Positions 1 to 9,461 are shown, counted from the first letter of the stretch. The stretch is DNA of 64,000 nt from Serratia liquefaciens ATCC 27592 (GCF_000422085.1 NC_021741.1:4960001-5024000), one strand, 5' to 3'. Made by a program: numbers and translations. The notes: generated from the sequence alone by a model not told the origin.

Positions 1-1
1 C

Positions 2-349
2 GAGCACAAGCATCCGGCGCTGTTTAGCATTAATCGGCGCGATGATGATGCCGTCGTTCGCGCAAAACTGCAGCTGGCGCTGGAGCGCTTTTGCCAGCAG
101 CCCTGGGTCGCCCTGCACGCCAGCGGCATCTGGAAATGCCGACAGTGCCGTATTGCCGCCCTGAGCAGCTGCGAAAAGAAGGTGCTGAAGCTGATGAGCT
201 CCGGCATGTCCGCCTGTACCATCGCCGGTATGCTGCAGCGCAGCCAGAAGACCATCAGTGCCCATAAGCGCTCGGCGATGCGCAAGCTGAACGTCCACAA
301 AAGCATCGAATTGAACAAGATGCTGCTGAATCAATTGGGATTGAACTGA
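2..349 (+). CDS. LuxR-type transcriptional regulator, C-terminal part (5' end outside window)
   Basis: An open frame runs from the window edge to a TGA at 347-349 and encodes about 115 residues. The last 60 or so form a LuxR/FixJ-type helix-turn-helix: LSSCEKKVLKLMSSGMS, then a recognition-helix region with QKTISAHKRSAMRKL and a C-terminal helix. The part before it, with a CRQC motif, would join an upstream receiver or ligand domain that is off the window. It is a DNA-binding regulator, but its signal and targets cannot be read. The next gene is convergent and starts 13 bp further on, so no downstream partner is implied. Confidence 0.8.
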   Translation, partial: EHKHPALFSINRRDDDAVVRAKLQLALERFCQQPWVALHASGIWKCRQCRIAALSSCEKKVLKLMSSGMSACTIAGMLQRSQKTISAHKRSAMRKLNVHKSIELNKMLLNQLGLN

Positions 350-362
350 GTGGCCAGCGCAG

Positions 363-1289
363 TCAGGCCGGTGCGAATTTACGCTGCAGGAAAATTTCCG
401 CCAGCATGCACCGCGCCCCGCCGCCGCCCAGATCCTCAATGATATCAATAGGTCCAAGCGCCAGGCGCGCATAGCTGCCGAGCAGCGTTTGCTGCTTCGG
501 GGTGAAATGAGCCCAGGCCCGGGTGGACATGGCGTAAACCGGGTGGCCGTCTTTGGCGTGCAGCTCCAGCACGTTGCACGCAAAGGCCTCCATCTGGGCA
601 AAACTGACATCGATAATGGTTTTTCCGCTGCGTGTGAGCGAGGCGATCAGCACACTTTTTTGCGTTTCGTTGCGGATGCTTTCAAGGCAAACAATGGCAT
701 ATTCCGCACCGACGCTCAGCATCACATTGGTGTGATAGATGGGCCGATTATGGCGGTCAGCAGCCTCGAACCAGACAATCTGGTAGCCGGAGTGTCGTTC
801 AAATTCGCGGCCTACCTCCGGCGAACTGCGTGAAGACCGGCAGGCGTAAGCCAGCTTATGCCGGTGATCCAGGATCAGCGATCCGGTACCCTCCAGAAAG
901 CGCCCCGCCAGTTCGTGGGCGGAAAGATCAATTTGCCGTTCAACCACAAAGTCATTGGCGAGCTGCGTGATAATGTCCTGGCGGCGCTCCCGTCGTCGGT
1001 TCTTCGCTTCCATCGGAAAGATGAACAGGCTGCCGTCCCCCAGCAGAGCAATCCAGTTATTGGGAAATAACGCATCCGGCGTTTCCTGCCCGCCAGTATC
1101 CTCTATCACCGTAACGTCGATACCGGCTTGCGTCAGTGCATCGACGTAAGCATTGAAGGCTGTTAATGCCAACGTTGCCTGATTTTCATTATGTTCCGTG
1201 ATTTTTTGAAAGAAGTTGCTGTGCCGGGTTTCTTGATTGGCGGCGAAGCCGAATGGCCGCACCATTAAAACGGATTGGGTGGTTTGCAT
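363..1289 (-). CDS. ctlX: CtlX-like guanidino-group hydrolase (amidinotransferase/dimethylargininase superfamily)
   Basis: 308 residues from ATG 1289; an in-frame GTG at 1301 would add four. The protein has the guanidino-modifying-enzyme pattern: DALFPNNWIA early, EGTGSLILDH in the middle, HTNVMLSVG with the catalytic His, and the nucleophilic Cys near the C-terminus in GGGGARCMLAE. These enzymes hydrolyse arginine- or citrulline-type substrates in the cytoplasm. The closest group I recognise is the citrulline-utilisation hydrolase CtlX, but substrate cannot be fixed from sequence. It is divergent from an Lrp/AsnC regulator at 1424 and lies near an arginase-family gene, which supports a role in arginine or citrulline catabolism. 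Confidence 0.8.
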   Translation of the reverse strand: MQTTQSVLMVRPFGFAANQETRHSNFFQKITEHNENQATLALTAFNAYVDALTQAGIDVTVIEDTGGQETPDALFPNNWIALLGDGSLFIFPMEAKNRRRERRQDIITQLANDFVVERQIDLSAHELAGRFLEGTGSLILDHRHKLAYACRSSRSSPEVGREFERHSGYQIVWFEAADRHNRPIYHTNVMLSVGAEYAIVCLESIRNETQKSVLIASLTRSGKTIIDVSFAQMEAFACNVLELHAKDGHPVYAMSTRAWAHFTPKQQTLLGSYARLALGPIDIIEDLGGGGARCMLAEIFLQRKFAPA

Positions 1290-1423
1290 GATGTTTCTCA
1301 CAGGGTTCGGGATAGCGACGCCGCCCTATTATGGAAAATCAATTTGACGCCAAACAGTGTGATAACTGGCTAAATTGCTCTATATTTTTACAAATCGCCA
1401 CTTCGAACCGACACTTTGACACC

Positions 1424-1846
1424 ATGAACGATACCGACCGCCAAATCCTCGCGCTGCTGCGCGAAAATGCCCGTAGCTCGGTGACCGAACTAGCCAATAA
1501 GGTCCGGGTATCACGCGCTACGGTGCAAAAAAGAATTGAGGCGCTGGAGGCGCAAGGGATCATTACCGGCTACACCATCCGTGTAAAACCGGGGGTGGAA
1601 CATAACCGCATCCGCGCCTGGATGTCCGTGGCGGTCGAAGGCACCAAGGCGCAAAGCGTGTTGCAACAGCTGCGCGGCGAGCCCGCGGTGTTTACCCTGC
1701 ACACCACCAACGGCAAGTGGGATATTTTGGTGGAGATCCGCACCGACAGCCTGGAGAACTTCGACAAAATCCTGGGGCGAATTCGGCGCATTGCCGGCAT
1801 TTCCAGCACCGAAACCAGCATCCTGCTGTCGACACACAAGGCCTGA
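1424..1846 (+). CDS. Lrp/AsnC family transcriptional regulator
   Basis: 140 residues. The open frame reaches back to 1331, but ATG 1424 gives the standard family start MNDTDRQILALLRENARSS. An N-terminal winged HTH (about residues 1-60, with VSRATVQKRIEALEAQGIITGY) is followed by the RAM ligand-binding domain. It sits between the divergent ctlX-like gene and a convergent arginase-family gene whose stop lies one base after its own. Regulators of this family usually sense an amino acid and control their neighbours, so arginine, ornithine or citrulline control of the two flanking genes is a reasonable inference. The 134-bp divergent gap to ctlX would hold the shared control region. Confidence 0.88.
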   Translation: MNDTDRQILALLRENARSSVTELANKVRVSRATVQKRIEALEAQGIITGYTIRVKPGVEHNRIRAWMSVAVEGTKAQSVLQQLRGEPAVFTLHTTNGKWDILVEIRTDSLENFDKILGRIRRIAGISSTETSILLSTHKA

Positions 1847-1847
1847 C

Positions 1848-2759
1848 TTAAGGTTTGTGCCGATGGAACATCGCCGCGAGCATTTCCACGATCAATGCCG
1901 CGTAGCGGCCATCGGGATCCAGATCCGGGTCGAATACCGATACCGTCATGCCGCAGCACAGCGGATTTTGCAGCAGCTTAGCCCCGATATTTTCCAGCCA
2001 AAGACGATCGATACCGGGGCTGCCGGGGGAATCCACCGCTGGCATCACGGCCTGATCCAGCACGTCCACATCAAGGTGCAACCAAAATCGCCACTCTGGT
2101 TCGGCGGCCAGCATCTGGTCGATATGCCGTATAATTTCCGCCCTGCCCATCAGGTTGGCGGCAAAAACATCGATACGCGTGATGGCAGTCTGATTGATAT
2201 CCGGCCAGGCGAAATCCACGTCGTGGCACTCTCGCTCACCCAATTGTAAAACCTGGCGATCCGGTACCAGCGGCCCTGCCACGCCGGGCCATTCGGTCAA
2301 CAACGCCTCCCCGCGGCCGGTTGCCAATGCCAGATCCATCCCCGCCACCGCGCCCAACATCTGCTGAGGGTCGTAGTTGCCGGGATGACGAAAGTCGCTG
2401 TGCCCATCAATGTGCACCAGCGAAAGCGGCCCTGCGCGGCGCCCGCCCGCCAGCGCGCCCAACAAAATTGAGCAGTCACCGCCAATCACCAGCGGGAAGT
2501 CACCACGCGCTTGCACCGCGGCCACCTCTGCAGCCAGCTCTAAATTGAAAGCGCGAATGGCATGGCCATTCCGTATGCGGGTGCCCGAGGGGGCCAGCGG
2601 CGAATAGGTCGGCGACACTAACTCATGGATGGCCTCCGCCGCCAGCCGTTGAGCCAACCCCTGTGCCATCAGCGCCTGTGGCGCTCGCCAGGTACCGGGG
2701 ATATGGCCGGGCCACAGAGGGCGCAGCCCCAGATTGGTCGGGGCCAGAATGATCTGCAT
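1848..2759 (-). CDS. Arginase/agmatinase/formiminoglutamase family hydrolase
   Basis: 303 residues from ATG 2759, which has AGGTGA at a good distance; a GTG at 2768 would add three. The ureohydrolase metal motifs are present in order: GGDCSILLG, VHIDGHSDFRH and HLDVDVLDQAV. The family hydrolyses guanidino compounds such as arginine or agmatine with a binuclear Mn centre. The first motif carries Cys where classical arginases have a metal-binding His (GGDHS), so the first metal site may differ. The gene is convergent with the Lrp/AsnC regulator. Together with the CtlX-like hydrolase it suggests a small cluster for using arginine-type compounds. Exact substrate is uncertain. Confidence 0.82.
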   Translation of the reverse strand: MQIILAPTNLGLRPLWPGHIPGTWRAPQALMAQGLAQRLAAEAIHELVSPTYSPLAPSGTRIRNGHAIRAFNLELAAEVAAVQARGDFPLVIGGDCSILLGALAGGRRAGPLSLVHIDGHSDFRHPGNYDPQQMLGAVAGMDLALATGRGEALLTEWPGVAGPLVPDRQVLQLGERECHDVDFAWPDINQTAITRIDVFAANLMGRAEIIRHIDQMLAAEPEWRFWLHLDVDVLDQAVMPAVDSPGSPGIDRLWLENIGAKLLQNPLCCGMTVSVFDPDLDPDGRYAALIVEMLAAMFHRHKP

Positions 2760-2999
2760 GCGGGTCACCTAATGAAAAACTCTCTTCAAGCCAGCTTAGC
2801 CTATGAGTCGGTTTTCGCCTCACGGCATCAGGAAACAGGCTGCAGTATTGCCACGCTAAACAGGCTCTATGCGTTTTCTGCCTCGCCCATTAAAGCAAGA
2901 GGTGCCTTTTTACGCCTGTCCTTGGCCGTTTGCCGCTTTAGTTCGCGGGTTACCATGACCGTTTATGCGTTTATCGGTAACAGGACAAGGTGCTTGGCA

Positions 3000-4214
3000 G
3001 TGGGAAAACCCTTTTTACGCAGTGGCCGTTTGGATGATGTGCTTGCATTGGGCGAGAATGGACAGCCGGTTTACGCCTGCGCGTTGCAGCTGCGGGAAAC
3101 TCTGCGCATTCGTCAACAGCAGCCGGCCGCTGATTGTCTGGCTATCCCGCAACCTAACGAGGCGGGCACTCACATTGACTGGTACTCGCCTTTCCCTGGA
3201 AAAGTCACCTCCTGGCTGGCGGCGAACGAGGCTCAACGCGCTCAGGCCGTGCACCTGTTGGAGCGCAGCCTGGCAACCTTCAACGCCCTGATCGCCGAGA
3301 CACAGACGACCGAGCATCCCAGCCAACGCCTTTTCGGCGCCTTGTTAAGCAAGGCGATGCAAATACCCGATCCCAACCATGTTTATCTGGTCGACGATAA
3401 ACCAGTGCTGACCTTTTGGGGCTTTATCAGGCCACAGGCACAGTGTCAGGACGATCCGCTGGCCTGCCTGCGCCCAGCCGAAGAGCCGGCAGAAAAACCG
3501 ACGCCAATCGCCGCCACTCCGCGCGTAGAGGCGGCCCCCGAGCCTCAACCTGCTGCGGAACCCGAAGCCCTGACGCCAGAAATTAACCCCGCGCCGGTGC
3601 GCCGGCCGTGGCGCCGCTATGTGTGGATGGCGCCAGTGATAGCGATCATGGCCTTGTTGGCGGGTTGGCTGAGCCAAACGAATCCCCCACCAGCCACATC
3701 TTCGGCGGTGCTGGCACCACCACCTTCGCCTGTCGGTGTCGCCAAGCCGATCCCCAAGCTGCATCTGCCATTGGCACACGCCACGCTAATGCCGCCGCCG
3801 CCCGTCCCGGTGGTGTTGCCGCCGGCGGACAAAAATTCGCTGGTACTGCCAGCCGAAGCGGTCAAGGCCGGCTCCACCCGTTTTCTCAACGGCAGATGGC
3901 GCGCGACGGTGGCGTTGAAAGATCCGCTGACCGGCAAACGGCCCAGCCTGCAATACCGTCTCAATAACGGCAAAGGCACCGCCAGCATCACCTACGGCGA
4001 CGCCATCACCTGCCGGGCGCCGATAGAGGCCGGGCTGATGCAGTCAGGCAATCTGGTGATCAACAGCCGCACCAAAGCGCGTTGCAGCGACGGCAGCCGC
4101 TACCCACTACCGGAAATCGTCTGCAGGCAAAATGAGACCGGCCCGGCGGAATGCACCGGCCGTTACGCTGCGGACACGGTTTATCCCATGACGTTAAAGC
4201 GCGAGAGTAAATGA
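3000..4214 (+). CDS. srfA: SrfA family protein, first gene of srfABC
   Basis: 404 residues from GTG 3000 (VGKPFLRSGRLDDVLAL), which has AAGG at 2987-2990. An in-frame ATG at 2955 would add 15 residues and the frame is open back to 2625, so the start is uncertain. Visible parts: a soluble N-terminal domain, a Pro/Ala/Glu-rich linker, one membrane segment at about residues 208-224 (APVIAIMALLAGW), a second Pro-rich linker, and a C-terminal domain with several Cys, probably periplasmic. The TGA overlaps the ATG of srfB as ATGA. Named from its position before unmistakable SrfB and SrfC. Salmonella srfABC was described as SsrB-regulated; molecular function is unknown. Confidence 0.78.
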   Translation: MGKPFLRSGRLDDVLALGENGQPVYACALQLRETLRIRQQQPAADCLAIPQPNEAGTHIDWYSPFPGKVTSWLAANEAQRAQAVHLLERSLATFNALIAETQTTEHPSQRLFGALLSKAMQIPDPNHVYLVDDKPVLTFWGFIRPQAQCQDDPLACLRPAEEPAEKPTPIAATPRVEAAPEPQPAAEPEALTPEINPAPVRRPWRRYVWMAPVIAIMALLAGWLSQTNPPPATSSAVLAPPPSPVGVAKPIPKLHLPLAHATLMPPPPVPVVLPPADKNSLVLPAEAVKAGSTRFLNGRWRATVALKDPLTGKRPSLQYRLNNGKGTASITYGDAITCRAPIEAGLMQSGNLVINSRTKARCSDGSRYPLPEIVCRQNETGPAECTGRYAADTVYPMTLKRESK

Positions 4215-7159
4215 TGCTGGCCCCCCTTACGGACTATAAAAACGCCATTACGCTGATTCAGGACAGCGGCATCCAATTTCTGGACTTTGCCCTGACGCCG
4301 GTTTTGGATGCCGATTTTCCGGGCAAGTTTGTCCGCCAGACGGCGAGTGGTCCACTTTTACGCCTGCAGTGGCATGCCGACAGCGGCAAATACCTGTTGC
4401 CCGCGCAGCCGGGGCAGGTCGATGAAGTGGTGCGCCCTGAATTCAGTTATCCCCTGCAGCAATCTTTGCGGCTGTTGGATAAGACCTGGCTGCCACTGCC
4501 GTTCTTTCGCTACACCCCTTCCGGGGCGTTTCTGGCCGGGCCGGACAACTGGGCACGCATGCAGCTCCTTCAGTTGGATACCCCCGATCAGGACGGCAAC
4601 TCGCTGCGGGTGGTGCTGGCATTCGATACCCGTATCGCGACGCCAGGCCAGGAGGCGTTAGCCCCGAGTGAAAGCGATCTCGACACCGGACTAAGCTTCG
4701 CGCTGGCCCACCGCAATCACGATCTGGGCGATTTTCTCGATCTGACCTGGGTGGACGGTTGGCTGCGCGAAGCCTTTACCGAAGGCGCCACCACGCAGGA
4801 ACAACGTGCCGAAGCTCAGATCTACACCGGGTTGAAAACTTTCGAATATCAGGCGCACTACCTTAACGTGTTGAACATGCTCGGCGACCAACTGGCGGTG
4901 CCGCAGATAAAGATCATCGCGGCTACGCTGCAGCAGCCCGCGGTCAACGTGGACGTGATTCTGGACGTCGGCAACTCCCACACCTGTGGCGTGCTGGTCG
5001 AAGACCATCCGGAAGAAAGCAACGGCCTGAAGCAGACCTATGAACTGCAGCTACGCTCGCTCAGCGCGCCGCACTGCGTGTACAACGAACTGTTCGAAAG
5101 CCGGGTCGAGTTTTCTCAGGTCTCGTTCGGCAAGCCCGGCCTCTCGTTCCTGAGCGGGCGCGACGACGCCTTTGTCTGGCCTTCCATCACCCGCGTGGGC
5201 CGCGAGGCCGCACAGCTGGCGCAACAACGGCAAGGCAGTGAAGGCACCACCGGTATTTCCAGCCCCCGCCGCTACCTGTGGGACGAAGAACGCTATGCGC
5301 CTGGCTGGCGTTTTAACGGCAAGCAGGAGCCCATGGCCACCGCCGCTCCCTTGACCACCCTGTTAAACGATGAAGGCGTTCCGCTTTCTGCGCTGCCGTT
5401 AGCGGAACGGCTACCGGTATTCGCCGCCCATTACAGCCGCAGCGCGGTCATGACGCTGATGCTGACCGAGTTGCTGGCGCAGGCGCTGATGCAGATCAAC
5501 AGCGTCGCCCAACGGGCAAAAATGCCGAATGCCACCGCCCCGCGCCGCCTGCGAACTCTCATCCTGACATTGCCTTCGGCGATGCCGAAACCGGAACGGG
5601 AAATTTTCCGCCGCCGCATGCAGGAAGCGATTGGCCTGGTGTGGAAAGCCATGGGCTGGCACCCGCTGGACGCACCGTTCGACGGCAAGCAAACCCGCTT
5701 CCCCGTTCCGCAGGTGCACATGGAATGGGACGAGGCGACCTGCGGCCAGATGGTTTATCTGTACAACGAAACCCAGGTGAACTTCGCCGGCCGTACCGAC
5801 GCCTTTTTTGCCAGCATGGCCCGACCGGATCGCCCTTTGGCAGCCGATGAACCGGCAGGAAAAACGCTGCGTATCGCCTCCATCGATATCGGCGGCGGCA
5901 CCACCGATCTGGCAATCACCCAGTACAGGCTGGACGATGGCGTAGGCAATAACATCAAGATCAACCCTCGCCTGCTGTTCCGCGAAGGCTTTAAAGTCGC
6001 CGGTGACGATATTTTGCTGGACGTGATCCAGCTGTTTATCTTGCCCGCCGTGCAGCAGGCTATCGAGGACGCTGGGGTCGCGGCCCCGGTGGCCGTGATG
6101 GATAAGCTTTTCGGCAATGAAGGCCGCATGGACGGATTTTCCACCCTGCGCCAACAGGCCGCGCTACAGATTTTCATGCCTGTCGGGCGTGCGTTGTTGG
6201 CAGCTTATGAGGATTACGACCCGCTGGATGCCCAGGCCGAAGTGGCCGCCAGCCTGGACGAACTGTTGCCTCAAGCCCCAACCCCACAAGTGCTGGCGTT
6301 TATCAACGGCGAGATCCAGCGCGAAACCGGCACTTCTTCTTTCGATATTTTGTACACGCCGCTGGTCGTCCGCCTGGGTGACTTGCACAGCGCCTTCTTG
6401 TCTGACCGGATCGGCATTGGCCGCTGCCTGCGGCTGCTGTGTGAAGTGGTGGCGCTGTACGCCTGCGATGTGTTGCTGCTGACCGGCCGCCCGGCACGTT
6501 TCCCCGGCGTCCAGGCCCTGCTGCGCCATCTGCAGCCGCTGCCCGCCAGCCGCATCTTGCCGCTCGAGGGCTATCACACCCGCAGTTGGTATCCGTTTAA
6601 CAAGCGTGGGCGTATCGATAACCCCAAATCCACCGCCGCCGTGGGAGCGATGCTGTGCCTGCTGGCCATCGACCTGCGCCTCGAGAGTTTTTACTTCAAC
6701 GTTGGGGATTTCCAGCCCTATTCCACCGTTCGCCATCTGGGCATGCTGGACGGCAATAACATGCTGGCGGACGATAACGTCTACTATCGCGATATCGATC
6801 TGGATCGCGCCGATTTTGCGCTGGATCCCGCCGGCTGCTTCCAGTTGCGCGGTCCTTTGCGCCTTGGGTTCCGTCAGTTGGACAACCCGCGCTGGCCGGC
6901 ATCGCCGTTATATACGCTGACCATCACCGATCCCCTGTTGGCACGCAAGCTGGCTGGCGATGCGGTCATCAGCCTGCGGTTGGCCATTACCGGCAGTGAA
7001 GCGCAAGGTGCCGAGGGCGTTAAAATTGCCCAGGCCATGCTGGCCGACGGCAGCCCGGTTCACGCACATCAGCTACAGCTTAAACTCAATACCCTGGCTG
7101 CCAGCGCCTCTGGTGCAACCCATTACTGGATCGACAGCGGGAGCATTTATCAACGATGA
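4211..7159 (+). CDS. srfB: SrfB, actin-like ATPase-fold virulence-associated protein
   Basis: 982 residues, the usual size of SrfB. Two actin/Hsp70-type phosphate-binding motifs are clear: VILDVGNSHTCGVLV near residue 250 and ASIDIGGGTTDLAI near residue 557. A further conserved block, LLLTGRPARFPGVQALL near residue 755, resembles the adenosine loop of this superfamily. A nucleotide-dependent cytoplasmic role is therefore likely, but no activity can be stated. Start and stop overlap srfA and srfC by 4 bp each (ATGA), so the three proteins are translationally coupled and probably made in fixed ratio. This is a family-level call; partners are inferred only from the operon. Confidence 0.88.
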   Translation: MMLAPLTDYKNAITLIQDSGIQFLDFALTPVLDADFPGKFVRQTASGPLLRLQWHADSGKYLLPAQPGQVDEVVRPEFSYPLQQSLRLLDKTWLPLPFFRYTPSGAFLAGPDNWARMQLLQLDTPDQDGNSLRVVLAFDTRIATPGQEALAPSESDLDTGLSFALAHRNHDLGDFLDLTWVDGWLREAFTEGATTQEQRAEAQIYTGLKTFEYQAHYLNVLNMLGDQLAVPQIKIIAATLQQPAVNVDVILDVGNSHTCGVLVEDHPEESNGLKQTYELQLRSLSAPHCVYNELFESRVEFSQVSFGKPGLSFLSGRDDAFVWPSITRVGREAAQLAQQRQGSEGTTGISSPRRYLWDEERYAPGWRFNGKQEPMATAAPLTTLLNDEGVPLSALPLAERLPVFAAHYSRSAVMTLMLTELLAQALMQINSVAQRAKMPNATAPRRLRTLILTLPSAMPKPEREIFRRRMQEAIGLVWKAMGWHPLDAPFDGKQTRFPVPQVHMEWDEATCGQMVYLYNETQVNFAGRTDAFFASMARPDRPLAADEPAGKTLRIASIDIGGGTTDLAITQYRLDDGVGNNIKINPRLLFREGFKVAGDDILLDVIQLFILPAVQQAIEDAGVAAPVAVMDKLFGNEGRMDGFSTLRQQAALQIFMPVGRALLAAYEDYDPLDAQAEVAASLDELLPQAPTPQVLAFINGEIQRETGTSSFDILYTPLVVRLGDLHSAFLSDRIGIGRCLRLLCEVVALYACDVLLLTGRPARFPGVQALLRHLQPLPASRILPLEGYHTRSWYPFNKRGRIDNPKSTAAVGAMLCLLAIDLRLESFYFNVGDFQPYSTVRHLGMLDGNNMLADDNVYYRDIDLDRADFALDPAGCFQLRGPLRLGFRQLDNPRWPASPLYTLTITDPLLARKLAGDAVISLRLAITGSEAQGAEGVKIAQAMLADGSPVHAHQLQLKLNTLAASASGATHYWIDSGSIYQR

Positions 7160-9354
7160 AACCTATCACTTCAGACCCGATAAACCGCCTCAGCGACGGA
7201 ATTATCCAGGCCATTGACTGGGTCGCCGGCGCACGGCAACAGTCGGCTCGCCTGGACCGGGAAGCCGATAACCTGACGATCCGTTTGCGCCGCAGCTACA
7301 ATCAGGCGCGGAAGTTGGACACCGCCACACCTCACCGCGTCGCCATCGGCCTTTATGGTCATAACGCGGCTGCCAAAGCCCACCTCTTGGCGGCATTGGC
7401 CCCCGGCGCCGCGCTGCTATCAGAGAATTGCCCGCTGGCAGTACGCTACTGCGCACCCGCCGTCGTAACATCCCCAGCTTATCCGGTGAGCATCACCTTG
7501 CTGGATAACGCGCAGTTGCTCGCCATGACGGCCAGTGCAGCGTTGATGAACGGCTTTCGCCCGGATGGAGACGCACGAGCTATTGCCGCACACCTGAATA
7601 CATTGGAACGCCATCGCCAGCCCATGGCGATTGACGGCATGGACAGCAATGCCATCGTGGCGCTGTGGGACACTCTTCGTCACCACGGCGGCAAATGGCA
7701 ACAGGCGCTGGACCGCCACTTCTGGCCGCAGGCCGTCTCATTGGCCCCCTATCTGAGCATTGACGACCGGGCCCGCCTGTTCGCACCGCTGTGGGGTGAG
7801 GACCCGGCGCTGACCATGCTCTATCGTCAGTTGGCGCATAGCCTCCAGACGCTGGGCTGCTGCGAACGCGTACAGGCCGCTCTACAAGCTTTGGATCCCG
7901 ATACGGGTATTCAGCATGCCCACGCGGTCACCACGCCAGCCGAGGTGAAACTTTCCGTACTGACAGAAAACGGCGCCGTCGTGGATGTCGCGCAGGCCGA
8001 TCTGGCGTGGTTAGCTGCCGAAGTGGCAACACTTCTGCCCGCTGGGCTGCCCGTCGACGCTGAGCTTCTCGACATTCCAGCCAGCCTCCGTCGCTCAGAC
8101 GGCGATCTGACATGGCGTATGCAACAGGCCAAACGCGTCAATCTGCTGACCCACTACGCCGATAATCTACAGGCCAGTCTGTTGCTGGTCAGCGATGCCG
8201 CCGGCACGCCACAGGAGGCCAGTCGAACCGGCCATGCGCTGGCCTACTGGGTTAAACGCACCCAGGGGGAAAGTGCTGCGGTACGCAGCCGTCGTAAGCC
8301 CGGTTTAATCTGGGCAATCACGCCGTTCGACGCGTCGCGCGAAGGGAAAGCCCGCCCCGACGACGCCGTTCAGCGCTACGTCGGTGAGCCCGGCGACAGT
8401 TGGGCCACCCTGCTGGCCATGGATGAACGCGACTGCCGCCGCATGACGGACTATCTGATGGCGCAGGCGCGCCCGGCATTGAAACAAGCGCGCATTCAGG
8501 AACTGCAACAAGAATTGCGGCGTGAGCTGAGTGAAAGCCTGCTCGGCAACTGGCTTGCCGCAGCGGATCCGCAGCGTGTGCAACAGCGCAGCCAACAACT
8601 GCTGCGAGCCTTGCAGGCGCAGGCTGGGGCGCATGGTGAATTGCTGGAATGGCTGTTGCCGCAGCGCGACAGGCTGCGCCAACTCTTCGTGCAGCAACAG
8701 CATGCTTCACCGGCACCGACTGTCGCCGCACCGCCGTTCGACGTGGAGATCGACCTGTTTGGTGAGGAAGATAGCGCCGTGACCAGCTCGGTGGAACATG
8801 GGCGTTCTTCCTTTGCCCAAAAGGTATTCGCCGACTGGGTTAATCATCTGCGTTGCCTGCCGGACAATGCCCAACTGCTGACCCTGTTGGGCGTCGAAAA
8901 ACCGCAGCTGGAACTGCTGGTCGATGCGCTGATTAGCGCCGCCTGCCGTCTGGAGATTGACGCAACGCTGGAGCGCGCATTGGCCGCAGGCGCCCTGCCG
9001 GAACAGGGGGAGGATCGTCAGGTCAGCCAGGCGCTGACGGTATTGAGCGATTTCGTTGCCTGGCTGGGCTTCCAGCAGCGCGAGGCGGCTTTACGCCCCG
9101 CCAGCCGCATCAATCCCGGCCAGCCAATCTTTACCCCACCACCGCAGCCCGCGGTCGACTGGGGCAATCAGCAGCGCTTGACCAAACTGGCGCCCACGCC
9201 GGCGAAAAATGCCGCCTTCTATATCTACGACTGGCTGGTCGGGCTGCAGCGGCTGCTGGCGGAAAATGCGCAGGCGGGCTCTACACTCGCAGCCGCGCCG
9301 CATGCCGCGCTGGAAGCCATAGTGGCAACCCTTGCCGGCAATGACGGGCACTGA
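7156..9354 (+). CDS. srfC: SrfC family protein with degenerate P-loop
   Basis: 732 residues, last gene of the srfABC operon, starting in the ATGA overlap with srfB. Near residues 62-76 the segment VAIGLYGHNAAAKAHLL lies where a Walker A loop would be, after a predicted beta strand, but it lacks the GK[S/T] signature. It may be a dead or unusual P-loop. The rest is mostly helical, with Gln-rich helices near residues 430-520. The family is annotated as putative virulence factor without known biochemistry. A short ERIC element follows directly after the stop. Family assignment rests on operon order, size and similarity of the N-terminal region. Confidence 0.82.
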   Translation: MKPITSDPINRLSDGIIQAIDWVAGARQQSARLDREADNLTIRLRRSYNQARKLDTATPHRVAIGLYGHNAAAKAHLLAALAPGAALLSENCPLAVRYCAPAVVTSPAYPVSITLLDNAQLLAMTASAALMNGFRPDGDARAIAAHLNTLERHRQPMAIDGMDSNAIVALWDTLRHHGGKWQQALDRHFWPQAVSLAPYLSIDDRARLFAPLWGEDPALTMLYRQLAHSLQTLGCCERVQAALQALDPDTGIQHAHAVTTPAEVKLSVLTENGAVVDVAQADLAWLAAEVATLLPAGLPVDAELLDIPASLRRSDGDLTWRMQQAKRVNLLTHYADNLQASLLLVSDAAGTPQEASRTGHALAYWVKRTQGESAAVRSRRKPGLIWAITPFDASREGKARPDDAVQRYVGEPGDSWATLLAMDERDCRRMTDYLMAQARPALKQARIQELQQELRRELSESLLGNWLAAADPQRVQQRSQQLLRALQAQAGAHGELLEWLLPQRDRLRQLFVQQQHASPAPTVAAPPFDVEIDLFGEEDSAVTSSVEHGRSSFAQKVFADWVNHLRCLPDNAQLLTLLGVEKPQLELLVDALISAACRLEIDATLERALAAGALPEQGEDRQVSQALTVLSDFVAWLGFQQREAALRPASRINPGQPIFTPPPQPAVDWGNQQRLTKLAPTPAKNAAFYIYDWLVGLQRLLAENAQAGSTLAAAPHAALEAIVATLAGNDGH

Positions 9355-9422
9355 CAAATTCAGGTAGGGCCACGTAACTTAGTGCAGGTAACGACGCTGC
9401 AACGTGAAAGGCGACGGGTATA
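9355..9422 (+). repeat. Short ERIC element (internal-deletion form), degenerate left end
   Basis: The right end GCAACGTGAAAGGCGACGGGTATA matches the ends of the other ERIC copies in the window (CAGCTTGAAAGACGACGGGTAT). The left end is diverged (AAATTCAGGTAGGGCC) and the central hairpin is missing. It lies between srfC and the VOC gene; its last bases (GGGTATATTATACT) blend into a sequence that could act as a -10. Confidence 0.6.
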
Positions 9423-9461
9423 TTATACTGATTAATTATCCGTCGATCTGAGGACATCAGC

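Noticed and set aside
2880..2920. Possible sigma28 promoter before srfA (TTAAAGCAA)
   Set aside because: The sequence 11 bases downstream is TTACGCCT, not GCCGATAA-like.
2625..2999. N-terminal extension of SrfA
   Set aside because: The frame is open but runs through the arginase gene's 5' end; the SrfA-like sequence begins only near 3000.
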